Origin: Corynebacterium choanae
GTDB taxonomy: Bacteria; Actinomycetota; Actinomycetes; Mycobacteriales; Mycobacteriaceae
Assembly: GCF_003813965.1 (NCBI RefSeq)
Contig: NZ_CP033896.1
Span: forward strand, 620,001 to 684,000
Length of the DNA stretch: 64,000 nt
Direction of reading: 5' to 3'
The notes under the pieces are model-generated. The model saw only the letters and a list, made by a program, of their open reading frames with translations, was not told the origin of the DNA and did not search any database. Shown piece by piece: positions 29,329-40,400 of the stretch (positions are counted from its first letter, which is position 1; each line of letters begins with the position of its first letter). Both the position numbers and the translations under genes were made by a program.

Positions 29329-30668
29329 GAGCGGCGGGAACCCCGCTTTTGACCGGCACCTTCCCGCGCCCGGGAAGACGATCGATGTTTCCCGCTCACA
29401 CCAGACTTCCCGCCAGACTTTCGCGGCATACCGCCGCTGAACACTGGCACCGGTTTGCCGACCTGACTTTGCACATGCTGCGGAATCTGCAGCGCCTCAT
29501 GCAGCTCCGGGGAGGTTGAAAACCATTCGGGAAGCTCGTCAATTCCCAACTGCAGCTCATCATTAATCGACTGCCACAGGCGCACCTCGTCAAGACCCAC
29601 CAAAGTTACGGCTGTACCGGAGTTCCCGGCCCGGCCAGTGCGGCCAATCCGGTGCACATATGTCATTGGATCCAGTGGCACCTCAAAATTGATGACATGG
29701 GTGACATCATCAATATCGATACCGCGGGCAGCGACATCGGTCGCGATTAAAATAGAAAATTCCCCCTGATGGAATCCGCGCAGCGACTTCTCCCGCGCCG
29801 ATTGATCCATATCGCCATGCACCATACCAACCCGGAAACCCAGTTCGGCAAGATCATTGGCTAAATAGCCACAGCTGCGTTTCGTTTTCACGAAAATAAT
29901 CGTCCGGCCTCGCTGTTTGGCCTGCAGCACCCGGGCAACCACCGCCAGCTTGTCCAGCTTATGTGCCTGAAACACCACCTGTTTGGTGGTTGCATGAACC
30001 TGGTCTGCCCCCTGATCCTCTGCGCGAATCTGGGTAGGTTGCTGCATAAAACCGCGGGCAAGCTGAATGATTGCCGGCGGCATCGTGGCCGAAAACAGCA
30101 TGGTTTGATGCTCATGGGTGAGGGCTTCCATCAGCTTTTCCACATCAGGAAGAAAGCCCAAATCCAGCATTTCGTCGGCCTCATCAAGCACCAGCACCGC
30201 GACCTGGTCAAGCCGCAGATCGAAACGCTTGTAGAGGTCGAGCAGACGGCCGGGGGTGCCGACGATCACATCGACCCCTTTGGCCAACGCTTCAGTTTGT
30301 TCCTCATAGGGGCGGCCACCGAAGAAGGTGACAATCGTCAGCGGAGTGTATTTCGCCGCCATGGTGAGGTCGTTGCCAACCTGAATCGCTAACTCGCGGG
30401 TGGGGACTACTACGAGTGCGCGTGGTGTGCCATCGAGTTCCGCCACATCGGCGTCGTCAAACACGCGATCGATGAGCGGAATCCCGAACCCGAACGTTTT
30501 GCCCATACCTGTGCGAGCCTGGCCAATAAGATCCTGGCCGGTCAGTGCAATCGGCAAGGTGAGCTGTTGGATCGCGAAGGTTTCCACGATCGACTGTTCA
30601 GCAAGGGCGTCCACAATTTCTTGGGCGACACCGAGCTCGGCAAATGTGGGCTGACTGTTGTTCGGCAC
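29325..30668 (-). CDS. DEAD-box ATP-dependent RNA helicase (RhlE-like)
   Basis: A 447-residue RNA helicase. The Q motif is followed by motif I ARTGMGKT (51-58), Ia PTRELAIQ, II VLDEADEM, III SATMPP, IV VKTKRS, V ARGIDI and VI HRIGRTGR. The C-terminal tail is basic and Ser/Gly/Arg rich (SGGKSGVSGKHRSSSRAREG) and probably binds RNA. The start is a GTG at 30668 with TAATAT 6 nt upstream, which implies a leaderless transcript. It is cotranscribed and coupled with the Rv3212-like membrane protein. Confidence 0.95.
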   Translation of the reverse strand: MPNNSQPTFAELGVAQEIVDALAEQSIVETFAIQQLTLPIALTGQDLIGQARTGMGKTFGFGIPLIDRVFDDADVAELDGTPRALVVVPTRELAIQVGNDLTMAAKYTPLTIVTFFGGRPYEEQTEALAKGVDVIVGTPGRLLDLYKRFDLRLDQVAVLVLDEADEMLDLGFLPDVEKLMEALTHEHQTMLFSATMPPAIIQLARGFMQQPTQIRAEDQGADQVHATTKQVVFQAHKLDKLAVVARVLQAKQRGRTIIFVKTKRSCGYLANDLAELGFRVGMVHGDMDQSAREKSLRGFHQGEFSILIATDVAARGIDIDDVTHVINFEVPLDPMTYVHRIGRTGRAGNSGTAVTLVGLDEVRLWQSINDELQLGIDELPEWFSTSPELHEALQIPQHVQSQVGKPVPVFSGGMPRKSGGKSGVSGKHRSSSRAREGAGQKRGSRRS

Positions 30669-30674
30669 ATCTCT

Positions 30675-30680
30675 ATATTA
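30675..30680 (-). promoter_or_regulatory. -10 box of the leaderless DEAD-box helicase gene
   Basis: TAATAT on the minus strand ends 6 nt before the GTG at 30668. Confidence 0.6.
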
Positions 30681-31156
30681 GTCACAGGCCATCGGTGGCG
30701 TGTTCGACAGTGAAACTAGTGTGCATTTAGCGGGTGACTTGGTAGCAATAGTGCACCGGACATTCAGCTCGTTGGCGGGGTTTGTGCTGGGAGGGTTGCT
30801 TTCGGATTCCTGGCTCAGCCAAGGGCGTTATAGTGGCCGAAGCTGGGCTAATCGCGGTGAGTAAGCGGTGTGCGATAGCCTGGAGTGCGACTTGCACACG
30901 ACACACCGTGGGCTTGGATGGTTTGCGGTGCATCCACACAGGCAGACTGCCCAACGTTAGCCTCCGGTAGTGCTGTGTGTGCTGGAGTCGTGTCCAAGGC
31001 CGGCCACGGCCACTAGCAGTGATGACCTGTGATGGCGACTGTTGGAAGGGGGCGACAGATCCCGTGTATTGGGAGGCTGTCGCTGGTGGTGCGACCTGGA
31101 CAGGCAACACGATGTGTGCCAACGCTGTTTGGGATTGTTTGAGAAAGTAGGCAGTA
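30681..31156. other. Non-coding gap upstream of DUF3107
   Basis: About 480 nt without a credible gene. M. tuberculosis carries a TetR regulator and small genes (Rv3208-Rv3210) around this position; no helix-turn-helix frame is visible here. The gap holds the divergent promoters of the helicase and DUF3107 genes. Confidence 0.45.
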
Positions 31157-31387
31157 ATGATTGATATCAAGATTGGCTTTGTTGATTCGGCTCGCGATAT
31201 TACGGTGACCACCAGCGATGACCGGGAAACTGTGTTGGCTAAGGTTCGTGAAGCGCTCGAGCGCAAAGAAGGACTGTTGGAGCTTGCGCAGGAAAAAGGC
31301 CAGCTGCTGCTGGTGCAGGCGCAGTCCATCGCTTATGTTCAGATCGGTGAATCCGCCCATGGGCGGGTTGGGTTTGCTGTGAACTAG
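31157..31387 (+). CDS. DUF3107 protein (TB9.4-like)
   Basis: A 76-residue cytoplasmic protein of the actinobacterial DUF3107 family. The sequence starts MIDIKIGFVDSARDITV and ends with IAYVQIGESAHGRVGF, both family hallmarks. The function is unknown. By order it corresponds to Rv3208A. The DUF3152 gene follows 240 nt later on the same strand. Confidence 0.93.
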   Translation: MIDIKIGFVDSARDITVTTSDDRETVLAKVREALERKEGLLELAQEKGQLLLVQAQSIAYVQIGESAHGRVGFAVN

Positions 31388-31627
31388 GTTTCGTCGGCTG
31401 CCCGCTTTGCTTCCGGCTTGACCGGTGTGGCCGGGCAAGCACTCTATCCGCGCAGTGTGATGGGGTGTCGCGCAGCGATGCTGTCGGCAGGAAGAAAAGG
31501 GGCGCGGTGATGATGTGCCGGTGCTTCTATGGTTGGGTTTTTCGTGCACCGGACGCTGTGCGAGGGTAGGTTTACGTCGCCGCTGGGATGATCCTTGTTG
31601 GCGACGACAGCGGTGAGAGGTGGCAGG

Positions 31628-32536
31628 GTGAAAGACGTTTCGAATGAGCCGTTACTGGTGCGGTTTGCCCGCAGTTATGGGTGGCGTGCCTACGCAATTC
31701 CTGTGCTGCTGGTCATCACTGTGTGGGTGGTTGTTGATGTGGCCCGCGGTGGCATGGCCGAAGACAGCCCCCCGGCGGCAACGTCCCCGAGTTCTGCTGT
31801 GCAAGTGGAAACCACCGCCGCGCAGCCGGTGGATTCTGGCAGGGGGCCAGGGCCTGATCCGGCAACCTACGAGTCTCATATTTCCCGGGAAGTTGGGGAA
31901 CTCCCACCGGGTGGACCCTACACGGAGCAGGGCACTGGCCGATATCATCTTGCCGGAAAGGCGGGGCCGAAAATTGGGGTGGGTGCGACGCAGACGTTCA
32001 CCTACACCGTCGAAGTGGAAGAAGGAATTGCCGCCAGTGAATATGGTGGCGATGATGCGTTTGCCGCGCTGGTGGATGCCACATTAAATGATCCGCGGGG
32101 ATGGACGCACGATGAACAGTTCGCCTTCCAACACGTTGACGGCACCCAGCCGGTAACCCCTGATTTACGAATCCAATTGTCTTCGATCGCCACCACCCAT
32201 GCTGCCTGTGGCCATGACATTGCCATGGAAACGTCCTGTTTTACTGCGGTAGGCAATCGGGTGATTATCAATGAGGCCCGCTGGGTGCGGGGTGCGATCA
32301 CGTTCGCCGGGGATTTGGGATCCTACCGGCGCTATCTCATCAATCATGAAGTTGGGCATGGAATCGGCTACGCCAACCATGTGCCCTGTGGTGGGGAAGG
32401 GGCATTGGCGCCGGTGATGATGCAGCAAACATTGTCATTGTCGAATTCTGTGCTGCACAGCATTGATCCGAATGAGGTGTACGACGACGATGACCGGCAG
32501 TGTCGATATAATCCGTGGCCTTTCCCGAATCCGTAA
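31628..32536 (+). CDS. DUF3152 membrane-anchored zincin-like protein
   Basis: A 302-residue protein. A short cytoplasmic N-terminus is followed by a membrane anchor (YAIPVLLVITVWVVVDVARGG) and an extracytoplasmic DUF3152 domain. The domain contains HEVGHGIGYANH, an HExxH metallopeptidase-type motif with a third histidine. Cysteine pairs (ACGHD, TSCF, PCGG, QCRY) suggest disulfides. The GTG at 31628 was chosen because GAGAGG lies 7 nt upstream; the frame opens earlier at 31595. By order it matches Rv3207c. Proteolytic activity is inferred only from the motif. Confidence 0.88.
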   Translation: MKDVSNEPLLVRFARSYGWRAYAIPVLLVITVWVVVDVARGGMAEDSPPAATSPSSAVQVETTAAQPVDSGRGPGPDPATYESHISREVGELPPGGPYTEQGTGRYHLAGKAGPKIGVGATQTFTYTVEVEEGIAASEYGGDDAFAALVDATLNDPRGWTHDEQFAFQHVDGTQPVTPDLRIQLSSIATTHAACGHDIAMETSCFTAVGNRVIINEARWVRGAITFAGDLGSYRRYLINHEVGHGIGYANHVPCGGEGALAPVMMQQTLSLSNSVLHSIDPNEVYDDDDRQCRYNPWPFPNP

Positions 32537-32729
32537 CCTGCCAGCATAGGGAGGCGGGCTAAATGCTGATGCCGGCAGCTTTGCTGGCGGGCGGTGAGTA
32601 GCTGTAGTGCAGCGGTGTCTGTGCTTTGTTGTGAGGGACGAAAACTCTTGGAGCTAACGCACATCGGTGCGAGTCTTCGACCACTGCCCATCGACCATGG
32701 AATGCTAGCTGTGCGCTGCCCATTGCCGG

Positions 32730-32735
32730 TAGAAT
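32730..32735 (+). promoter_or_regulatory. -10 box of the TIGR02569 gene
   Basis: TAGAAT lies 9 nt before the ATG at 32745, so the leader would be only 1-3 nt. Confidence 0.5.
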
Positions 32736-32744
32736 GAGCAGATT

Positions 32745-33596
32745 ATGTCAGTCATTGTGCCGAGTGCAGTCGCCAGCGCTTTTCGGGTGGATCCCGCCCA
32801 CCAGCGTCAACTGGGCATTGCCTGGGACTATGGGGTGCAGGCAGGGCCGGTTGTGGTGCAGCCGCTGCGTGATGATTCACGTGCCCTGATTGCTGCCCAA
32901 ATTCGCGCCGAATTGGAATGTGATGCGCTGCGGATCTCTACACCGATCCGTGCAACCAATGGGCTCTATCATGTGGCTGGCTGGCGGGCATCCCGATATT
33001 TGCCGGGGGATGTACTGACTAATGTTGATGCGGTAGTGCAAGCCGCAATCCTGCTGGATAGCGCCCTCGGTGAGGTAGCTGGCGCGTTACCGAAAGGCAC
33101 CGGCATTGATCGGAGCCGGGCGGATGCGGTGTTTTTAGTTGCTGACCAGCTTGCTTGGCGACTGGAACAGCAGCTCGACGCCAGGTTGCACACGTTCGCC
33201 GCTGTTTCTGAACAGCTGCCTGGCGAAACTGTTGCGCTGATTGACCAGTTAGCGGCTGCGATGCAGCCGATTGATCGTCCCGCTCAAATCGTGCACGGCG
33301 ATATGCTGCACACCACCGTGTTTGCGCCGCGGCAGCGGCCAGGTATCACCACCATTTATCCGCTGTTCCACCCAGCTGGCTACAGTGCAGCGGTAGCGAT
33401 AGTTGATGGACTGGTGCAAGGAATCGTCGATCCGGGCATTATTGATCGGTTTTCCACGATCCCAGACCTTGACAAACTCTTGGTGCGGGCGGTCGCCTAT
33501 CGGCTCTTGATTAGTCAACTGTTGTCTATCACTGATGCACGAATCCGTGGTCGACTCACTGCGGCAGCGACCATCGTGTTGCAGCAGGTGGGGTAA
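32745..33596 (+). CDS. TIGR02569 family protein
   Basis: A 283-residue actinobacterial protein of the TIGR02569 family, which is distantly related to aminoglycoside phosphotransferase-like kinases. The IVHGDMLHTTVF segment recalls the HGDxxxxN catalytic loop, but the asparagine is not in place. The start of the family domain (ASAFRVDPAHQRQLGIAWDYG) is clear. Its function is unknown. In M. tuberculosis this family (Rv3205c) follows moeZ, which is absent here. Confidence 0.85.
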   Translation: MSVIVPSAVASAFRVDPAHQRQLGIAWDYGVQAGPVVVQPLRDDSRALIAAQIRAELECDALRISTPIRATNGLYHVAGWRASRYLPGDVLTNVDAVVQAAILLDSALGEVAGALPKGTGIDRSRADAVFLVADQLAWRLEQQLDARLHTFAAVSEQLPGETVALIDQLAAAMQPIDRPAQIVHGDMLHTTVFAPRQRPGITTIYPLFHPAGYSAAVAIVDGLVQGIVDPGIIDRFSTIPDLDKLLVRAVAYRLLISQLLSITDARIRGRLTAAATIVLQQVG

Positions 33597-33960
33597 ATAA
33601 GCAAGAGCCTGGGCGGTGGGCAGTGCTGCTCGCTGGCGGGGTGTGGTGGTAAGCCGTGGAGTTACTCATGCTTGAGGCTGGGAAGCGACGAGTATCGTGG
33701 CTGGGGTGCGGCGGGAGAAAAAGCCTGCATTCAGTGGTGGTGGCGTGGTGTTGCATGTTCGATCTTTTTGCGCGGTTGACCAGTGCTGACGCTTGAATGA
33801 GGGGGTGCTCTTCGAGAGTGTTGTGGATGGGGTTCGCTAGGCTTTCGACACGAGAAGATTCCATCACCGACGGTGCGGGATCTACCCCGCATGGTGTGGG
33901 GGGTTTGGCTGATGGATCGATATTGCGGCGCGGTCAGGTGCACAGAAGGGACAGGTTCGT
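33597..33960. other. Non-coding gap before adnA
   Basis: 364 nt with no supported gene. M. tuberculosis has Rv3204 and lipV between the corresponding neighbours. An AAGGGA sequence about 12 nt before 33961 may serve adnA. Confidence 0.45.
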
Positions 33961-36900
33961 ATGGCGATACGAAATAGCCAGCAGGAAGCAGGGCGCGGCA
34001 CAGGGTCGGTGGTTGTGCGGTTACATCCGAGCACCCGTGCCCAGGCGGAGCAGGATGCTGCCAATGATGCCGCACAACCGGCGGCATCTGGTTATGTGTG
34101 GCCAAAGCCAGTGCAGGCTTTACTTGCGGGGGATACCGGCCGGATACAACTTAATGGGGTTGCTGGCAGTGGGAAAACCACACTGTTGGAGCAGATAGTT
34201 ATCGCCCGTCTTCAGCAGGGGGTGCCTGCCAGCTCGATCACAGTGATTGCCGGAAGTAAACAGCAGGCGGCGGCGATGAAGCAGCGTCTGCATGCGGCAG
34301 TGCCAGATCACTATGTTGGTGGTGATCATCTCGTCCGGTCGGTGCATTCCTTGGCGTTTGCCATTGTGCGGGCGGCAGCTGCGAAAGCTGGCCGACCGTT
34401 ACCCCGGTTGATGACCGGTGCCGAACATGATGATGCGCTGCGGCAGCTGCTGCAGGGGCAGCTGGCCGAGGGCGGCCAGCTGTGGCCGGAAAATCTGCGA
34501 CCAGCATTGGCAGTCACCTCCTTTGCCCGCGGTCTGCGGGATTTGCTGCTCCGTGCCGCTGAACGTGGCATGAGCGCGCCACAGCTCGCCGAGCTGGGAC
34601 GTGTTCACCACCGGCCGCTGTGGGAAGCCGCTGCTGCCACCTGGGAAGAATTTCATGGGGTACTCACCCTGGCAGATAAGCACCTCATGTCTGCGGCTGA
34701 ACTCACCAGTAGTGCTGTTGCTGCCTTGCGTGCAGATGCGGATCTGCTCACCGACGTGGCGGCACAAGCAGAAATATTACTGGTTGACGATGTGCACAAT
34801 ATTGATCCAGCAAGCGCTACACTGCTGCGTCTGCTGGCGGCACACGCCCACACGGTCGTGTTCGCGGGGGATCCGCAGCAGGCAGTGTTTCGCTTCCGCG
34901 GCGGATCCGCGGAACTTTTGCGCTCCGATCCGGCGTTCACCACAGTTCAACTCGGTGAACCGCAACGCCAGCCGGCGCATACCCAGACCGTGATCGTGCC
35001 CGATGCGATGACGCATGCCAGTGTGATCGCACACGAACTACGCACCGCCCACTATGAACAAGGGGTGCCATTTTCCGAGATGGCAGTAATTGTTCGCTCC
35101 ACCGCAGAAACTGCCGCGCTACGGCGTCGTCTCGCAGCTCTAGAGATCCCGCTGCAGCAAGACGCCACCGACATTACTATCGCCCACCAGCCGCTGACGG
35201 CAGCCCTGCTGTTGGTGATGGAAAGCCTGACGAAACCGCTCACCTTCCACGCCATCGAAACACTTGCGTTAGGGCCGCTTGCCCGCGGTGATGCGGTCAG
35301 TTGGCGGCGGCTCCAACGAGCCCTGGTTGCCCCTGCTCACCTCCACCATTGCAGCCCCCGACAGCTGCTGCTGACGCTTGTTGCGGGGGACACGGTTGCA
35401 AGTGATCACAGCACTGGAGGCACCCCACCGGCGGAGGCAGCAACTCGTGGCCCTGATCTGTTTTCCGCCGCGGCACCCCAATCCGCGACCGGCACAAGTG
35501 AACTACCACTGGCGCTCTCGGCGGCGAGCATCGATGCGATCATCGAGTCGTTTACCAGCAGTGAACAGCTTATTGTGCAGCGGCTGCGGCGCATCATGCA
35601 AGCCGGACACAATGCTTACCAGCGGGGAGAAAGCGTGGAGGCGATCCTGTGGGAGATTTGGGCTGCCGCCGATGTTGCCAATTCGCTGGCGGAACATGCG
35701 CTGCGCGGCGGCAGCCGTGGCGCGCGGGCACACCAAGACCTCGATGCGGTGATGACCCTATTTGATATGGCCGGTGACTTTAGTGAGCATCGCACCGGGG
35801 CGGGGCTGCAAAGCTTCGTTGAATGGATCTCCGGGCAAGACCTGCCAATCGCCGGCCGGGTGCGCCAATCTGCCGTCGACGCTGTACATCTCGTCAATGC
35901 CCACGCCACCGTTGGCCGGCAATGGGACACGGTGATCGTGGCACAAGTCCAAGAGGGAACCTGGCCTTCCTATGGGATTACCGGCACCCTCTTTGCCCAA
36001 GAAGAACTCGTTGACCTGCTCGACTTCGGCGTACCACCGGCACAATATATTGCCCGCAGTGCGGAACGCATCAAGGAAGAACGCCGCCTCTTTCATCTCG
36101 CCTGCACCCGCGCAACCCGCAGCCTTATTGTCACCGCAATTGATGCGCCAGAGTCTGATCCAGTCTATGAAGTGAGCCGCTTTATCGATGAGGCTGACGC
36201 ACGTCGCATCACCCAACAAGACTTGCCCGGGCTTCGCACAGTCAGCCCGCCCACCCTGGTGGCGGAACTTCGGCGAACCCTTTGCGACGAGACGGCCCCG
36301 GATACACTTCGGCAAGCAGCAGCCTGCCAACTGCACCGGCTTCACAAGGCTGGGGTTGCCGGCAGCGACCCAACAACATGGTGGGGGCAGGCAAGCATCG
36401 ACGACCCCACCCATGCTGCAGCAGTAGTGCAAGGCCAACTTGCCCTCGCCCACGCCACCGGGATGCCATTGAACCAACTTCCCACAGGCCTGGTGCAGCA
36501 AGCCACCACCAGCATGCCCCCTGCCGCACCCGACTATCTCACCACCCGGCTTTCCCCCTCACTGGTCGAAACAGCAGTCACTAATCCGCTTGCCGCCCGA
36601 CTGCGCGGTATCGAAGACGACGACGCCGACCTGTATCACTTACGGAAAGGGAATTTTGTGCACGCGGTGGCGGAAATCGCCGCCGTCCAACCACTCACCG
36701 ATGATGACATCGTCACCCTCAGTGAGCTGTTCACCACTTCGGTAAACCCACCAGCCTGGCGGATAGCAGCTGAACGAGCCGACATTCAAGGCCAGTTGTA
36801 TGCGCTGCGCCGGGCACTCGCATCATTGGATGCTGTCACTGCTGCTGCCGCCCCCGAGGTGCACTGTAACGTCACCCTGCACCCCCACACGGTTGCCTCC

Positions 36901-37443
36901 CAACTGGCAGCACTTGCCCCACCGGAAGATCTTGCTCAAGCAGCCAACTCCCCGGCGGTTGTCGCACCCCAGGCAACCGCGATCACTATCACCGGGCGAA
37001 TCGACCGGCTCATCCGCACCGACGCCGATGAATACATCATCATCGACTTCAAAACCGGACAGGCGGTCACCTATGAACAAGCCAGCAGACACCTGCAGCT
37101 TGCCACCTATCAGCTGGCACTCGTCAACGGTCAAGTACAGGCCACCGACCTTGCTGGCACAGCTCAGCCACAGTGGGCTATCACCTCCGCGAAACGGGTG
37201 CAGCCCCAGCAAATCGACGTTGCCAAACTCGTGTTTCTCACCGCGGGCAAAGACAATCCCGTAGCCCGTGAGCAGGCACGACTCGACCCAGCCCAACTCG
37301 GCGCTATCAACGATACGGTGACCGTCATCGCCTACGAGCAGGCGGCAAACTATGCACTGTGCACCGATGCAGGCAATGCTGGGCATTTCGAGCAGGTGTT
37401 CACCGACCTTGCGCAGCAGCGGAGCACCACCCATGTCCAATAA
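33961..37443 (+). CDS. adnA: AdnA-like helicase-nuclease subunit
   Basis: Subunit of the actinobacterial AdnAB motor-nuclease that resects double-strand DNA ends. The N-terminal UvrD-type motor has Walker A GVAGSGKT at 66-73 and a degenerate motif II (LLVDDVHNIDPAS) in place of DExQ, as expected for the AdnA subunit. Motif V/VI-like segments (VHLVNAHATVGRQWDTV, LFHLACTRATRS) follow. The C-terminal RecB-type nuclease shows IDR (near 1014-1016), IIIDFKTG (near 1029-1036) and a QLATYQ motif, so its catalytic D and K are present. It has 1160 residues. It overlaps the next gene by 11 nt, so the two subunits are coupled. Confidence 0.93.
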   Translation: MAIRNSQQEAGRGTGSVVVRLHPSTRAQAEQDAANDAAQPAASGYVWPKPVQALLAGDTGRIQLNGVAGSGKTTLLEQIVIARLQQGVPASSITVIAGSKQQAAAMKQRLHAAVPDHYVGGDHLVRSVHSLAFAIVRAAAAKAGRPLPRLMTGAEHDDALRQLLQGQLAEGGQLWPENLRPALAVTSFARGLRDLLLRAAERGMSAPQLAELGRVHHRPLWEAAAATWEEFHGVLTLADKHLMSAAELTSSAVAALRADADLLTDVAAQAEILLVDDVHNIDPASATLLRLLAAHAHTVVFAGDPQQAVFRFRGGSAELLRSDPAFTTVQLGEPQRQPAHTQTVIVPDAMTHASVIAHELRTAHYEQGVPFSEMAVIVRSTAETAALRRRLAALEIPLQQDATDITIAHQPLTAALLLVMESLTKPLTFHAIETLALGPLARGDAVSWRRLQRALVAPAHLHHCSPRQLLLTLVAGDTVASDHSTGGTPPAEAATRGPDLFSAAAPQSATGTSELPLALSAASIDAIIESFTSSEQLIVQRLRRIMQAGHNAYQRGESVEAILWEIWAAADVANSLAEHALRGGSRGARAHQDLDAVMTLFDMAGDFSEHRTGAGLQSFVEWISGQDLPIAGRVRQSAVDAVHLVNAHATVGRQWDTVIVAQVQEGTWPSYGITGTLFAQEELVDLLDFGVPPAQYIARSAERIKEERRLFHLACTRATRSLIVTAIDAPESDPVYEVSRFIDEADARRITQQDLPGLRTVSPPTLVAELRRTLCDETAPDTLRQAAACQLHRLHKAGVAGSDPTTWWGQASIDDPTHAAAVVQGQLALAHATGMPLNQLPTGLVQQATTSMPPAAPDYLTTRLSPSLVETAVTNPLAARLRGIEDDDADLYHLRKGNFVHAVAEIAAVQPLTDDDIVTLSELFTTSVNPPAWRIAAERADIQGQLYALRRALASLDAVTAAAAPEVHCNVTLHPHTVASQLAALAPPEDLAQAANSPAVVAPQATAITITGRIDRLIRTDADEYIIIDFKTGQAVTYEQASRHLQLATYQLALVNGQVQATDLAGTAQPQWAITSAKRVQPQQIDVAKLVFLTAGKDNPVAREQARLDPAQLGAINDTVTVIAYEQAANYALCTDAGNAGHFEQVFTDLAQQRSTTHVQ

Positions 37444-40400
37444 GCCTGTGCCGCTGACCACCCCCGATATCGCCGCCACCCCGCAGGAGACCGCCACCAT
37501 GAACCAGCCGCAGGAATCGCCGCAGCCGGTGATCACACCGGAGCAACTCGCAGCACTACTTGGCCAACAGTATCCACCCACATCCCAGCAGGCTGCGATT
37601 ATCGGCGCAGACACCGGTCCGTTGCTCGTCGTAGCTGGGGCGGGGGCTGGGAAAACCGAAACCATGGCTGCCAGAGTTGTGTGGCTTGTCGCCAACGGCA
37701 TTGTTCATCCCGACGAAGTCCTCGGGCTTACCTTTACGAAAAAAGCAGCACAGCAGCTCTCCCGCCGTATCCGGCAACGGCTCGCACGTCTCCAAATCGC
37801 CCCGGGGCTGCGCACCATCGACCCGGCTGGCAAGATCGCAAAAGCCTTGGCAGCCAGCGCCCCGGAAGTGTCCACCTATGATGCGTTCGCCGGAAATATT
37901 GTCGGCGAATTTGGACTCCTTGCCGCCATTGAACCTGCCCGGCGACTTATCACCGACACCGAACAGGTCATGATCGCCCGCCAGGTTGTGCAAGACTTCA
38001 CCGGAGAGCTCACCCAGTCGGTGAAAGCCGCAACACTGGCCGACACCGTCCGACAGCTCGCCAACGGACTTGATAGTCATCTCATCAGCGAAGCCAAACT
38101 CACCGAAGAAACCAGGGCGCTGATCGATCTTATCGAGCAGGCGCCGCGGGCACCCCGGCAACGGGAAGCGTTAAACAAGACGCTGCAAGAGATCATCGAC
38201 CGGCAGCAGCAACGCCTCGAACTGTTGCCGCTGGTGCAACGCTACCGGCAGCGCCTCGACGATTTGGATGTCACCACGTTTTCCCAACAACTTGCCCAAG
38301 CAGCTCACCTGGCGGCAACCTATCCGCGTATCGGCGAACAACTTCGCCGCCGCTACCGGGTGATTATGCTTGACGAATATCAAGACACCTCCCACGCGCA
38401 ACGAGTACTGCTTCGCAGCCTATTTGGAACCGGTGACAACAGCCTTACTGTGACCGCAGTCGGTGACCCGATGCAGGCCATCTACGGCTGGCGCGGAGCA
38501 ACCGCAAGCAACCTGGCGAACTTCGTCTACGATTTTCCCAGCAGCAACAGCGACGGCACCACTTGCCCCGCCCCGAAAGCAGAACTCACCGTCTCCTGGC
38601 GAAACCCAAACACAGTCTTGGACTGTGCAAACCTGGTCAGCAATGAAATTTTAGGCAGCCCAACCAACCCCGCCCGGCCAGTACAGCCGCTCACACCACG
38701 ACCCGACGCCCCCGCCGGCGATGTGGATATTCGTCTGCTGGCAGACGCCGAAGGTGAAGAACAAGCCATTGTTTCCTGGGTAGCATCCCGCTACCAGCAA
38801 GCATTGGACGAAGGCCATGCCGACGAATTTTCCTGTGCCATTCTTGTCCGCACCAACAAAGCCGCCCCACCCCTTGCCACAGCCCTTGCAGCTCACAACA
38901 TTCCCTGCGAAATCGCTGGCCTGGCAGGGCTGCTGTTTGTTCCCGAAGTAGCCGATGTGGTGGCGTTTGCCACCATGCTTGTAGATCCCGGCATGGACAG
39001 TGCCACACTGCGCATCCTGCTAGGGCCTGCCGTCGAAATCGCCCTAGAGGATCTCACCGCACTGCTGCAACGCGCCCGGAATCTGCAGGGTCGCAGCCGC
39101 ATCCCGGGCGAAGATACCCAAGCAGGTGACAGCCTCGAGGAGCTCGCCGACCACTGGTTGTTACATGCCCCGTGGCGTGATCGTACAGGCGCTGATCAAC
39201 CCCATATTCAGCAGCTTGCCCGCCAGCTTGCTGCCGCGATTACACAGGAGCCTGCCCCGCGCGCCGGGTTAGCTGATGCGCTAGCCGATTTAGGGGAACG
39301 CGACCGCTACACCAGTGGTGGGGTGCAGCGTTTAGAGCGGATGAGTGCGATGCTGCGTCAACTTCGTGCCGTAGCGAGCCGTTCCACCATTGTTGACACC
39401 CTCGGGGAAATCATTCGACTCACCGGGCTGCGAGTAGAGATTTATGCCCGCAACCATCCAGGCGCACCAGGCTCTAGCGGTGCGGCACATGTGGATCAGC
39501 TGCTAGCTGAAGCAGCCCGATATCAGGAAATTCCTGGCGCAACCTTACGCGGCTTCTTGGAATATTTACGTCTTGCTGAAGAAGCCGAAGGTGGGCTGCG
39601 CAGCGGTGAAATCACCCCCGCACCGGGTCGCGTCCAAATCATGACTGCGCACAAAGCAAAAGGGTTGGAATTTGCGCATGTTGTGGTGGCGCAAGCCGAC
39701 GGGAATAACTATCCCAGTGAATACTTTTTGACTAAGGCACACAACACGTGGCAGAAAACCGTCACCGAGTTTCCACCGAGCCTGCTGGGGGAAGACAGTC
39801 CAACACACCACGATGAAGCGTTACCGCAGCTGATACTCGATCCGGACATGAACCGGAAAGAAATCGAGCAAGCCTTAGAAGAGCATCAGCTGGAAATGAA
39901 ACAGCATCTGGCGGAGGAAGCAGCCCGCTTGCTGTATGTGGCGATCACTCGGGCTGAACAGGATCTGCTGGTTACCGCGTATCGGCAAACGAAACGCAAT
40001 AGGCCGCTGGGGTTTTCCACCCTGGTCGATACGATCACCAGCACCTATCCCGAGTTGTTGCGCTACGAGGCGCCAGTTGCCGGAAGCGACACTGCCACCA
40101 GTTGCACGGATGATCTCCACCATGAGGCCGAATCGGTGCAGCGAACTGCCGCAGAGCTGGAGTTATTCCAACGCTGGCTTGCCGCCCCGCTGCTTGGTAC
40201 ACCACCTGAACCGATTGCAGGAGTCCGCGACAGCGCGGCAGCCATGGGGGTGTATCCGGCGGATCATTTGCAGCAGCGGCGCGCCGGCATGGTGCAAGGC
40301 CGCGCAATCTATGATTCCCTCGCCGCAGCATGCCCGACTGCGTCGGAAGATCCAGTCGATGCTGAGCAATCAGCTACCACTGCTGCTCGGTTGGTATCTG

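Noticed and set aside
31013..31549. Minus-strand 178-codon frame over DUF3107
   Set aside because: Opposite strand of a clear DUF3107 gene and without homology.
35758..36501. 247-codon minus-strand frame opposite adnA
   Set aside because: It is opposite well-conserved helicase sequence and has no homology of its own.
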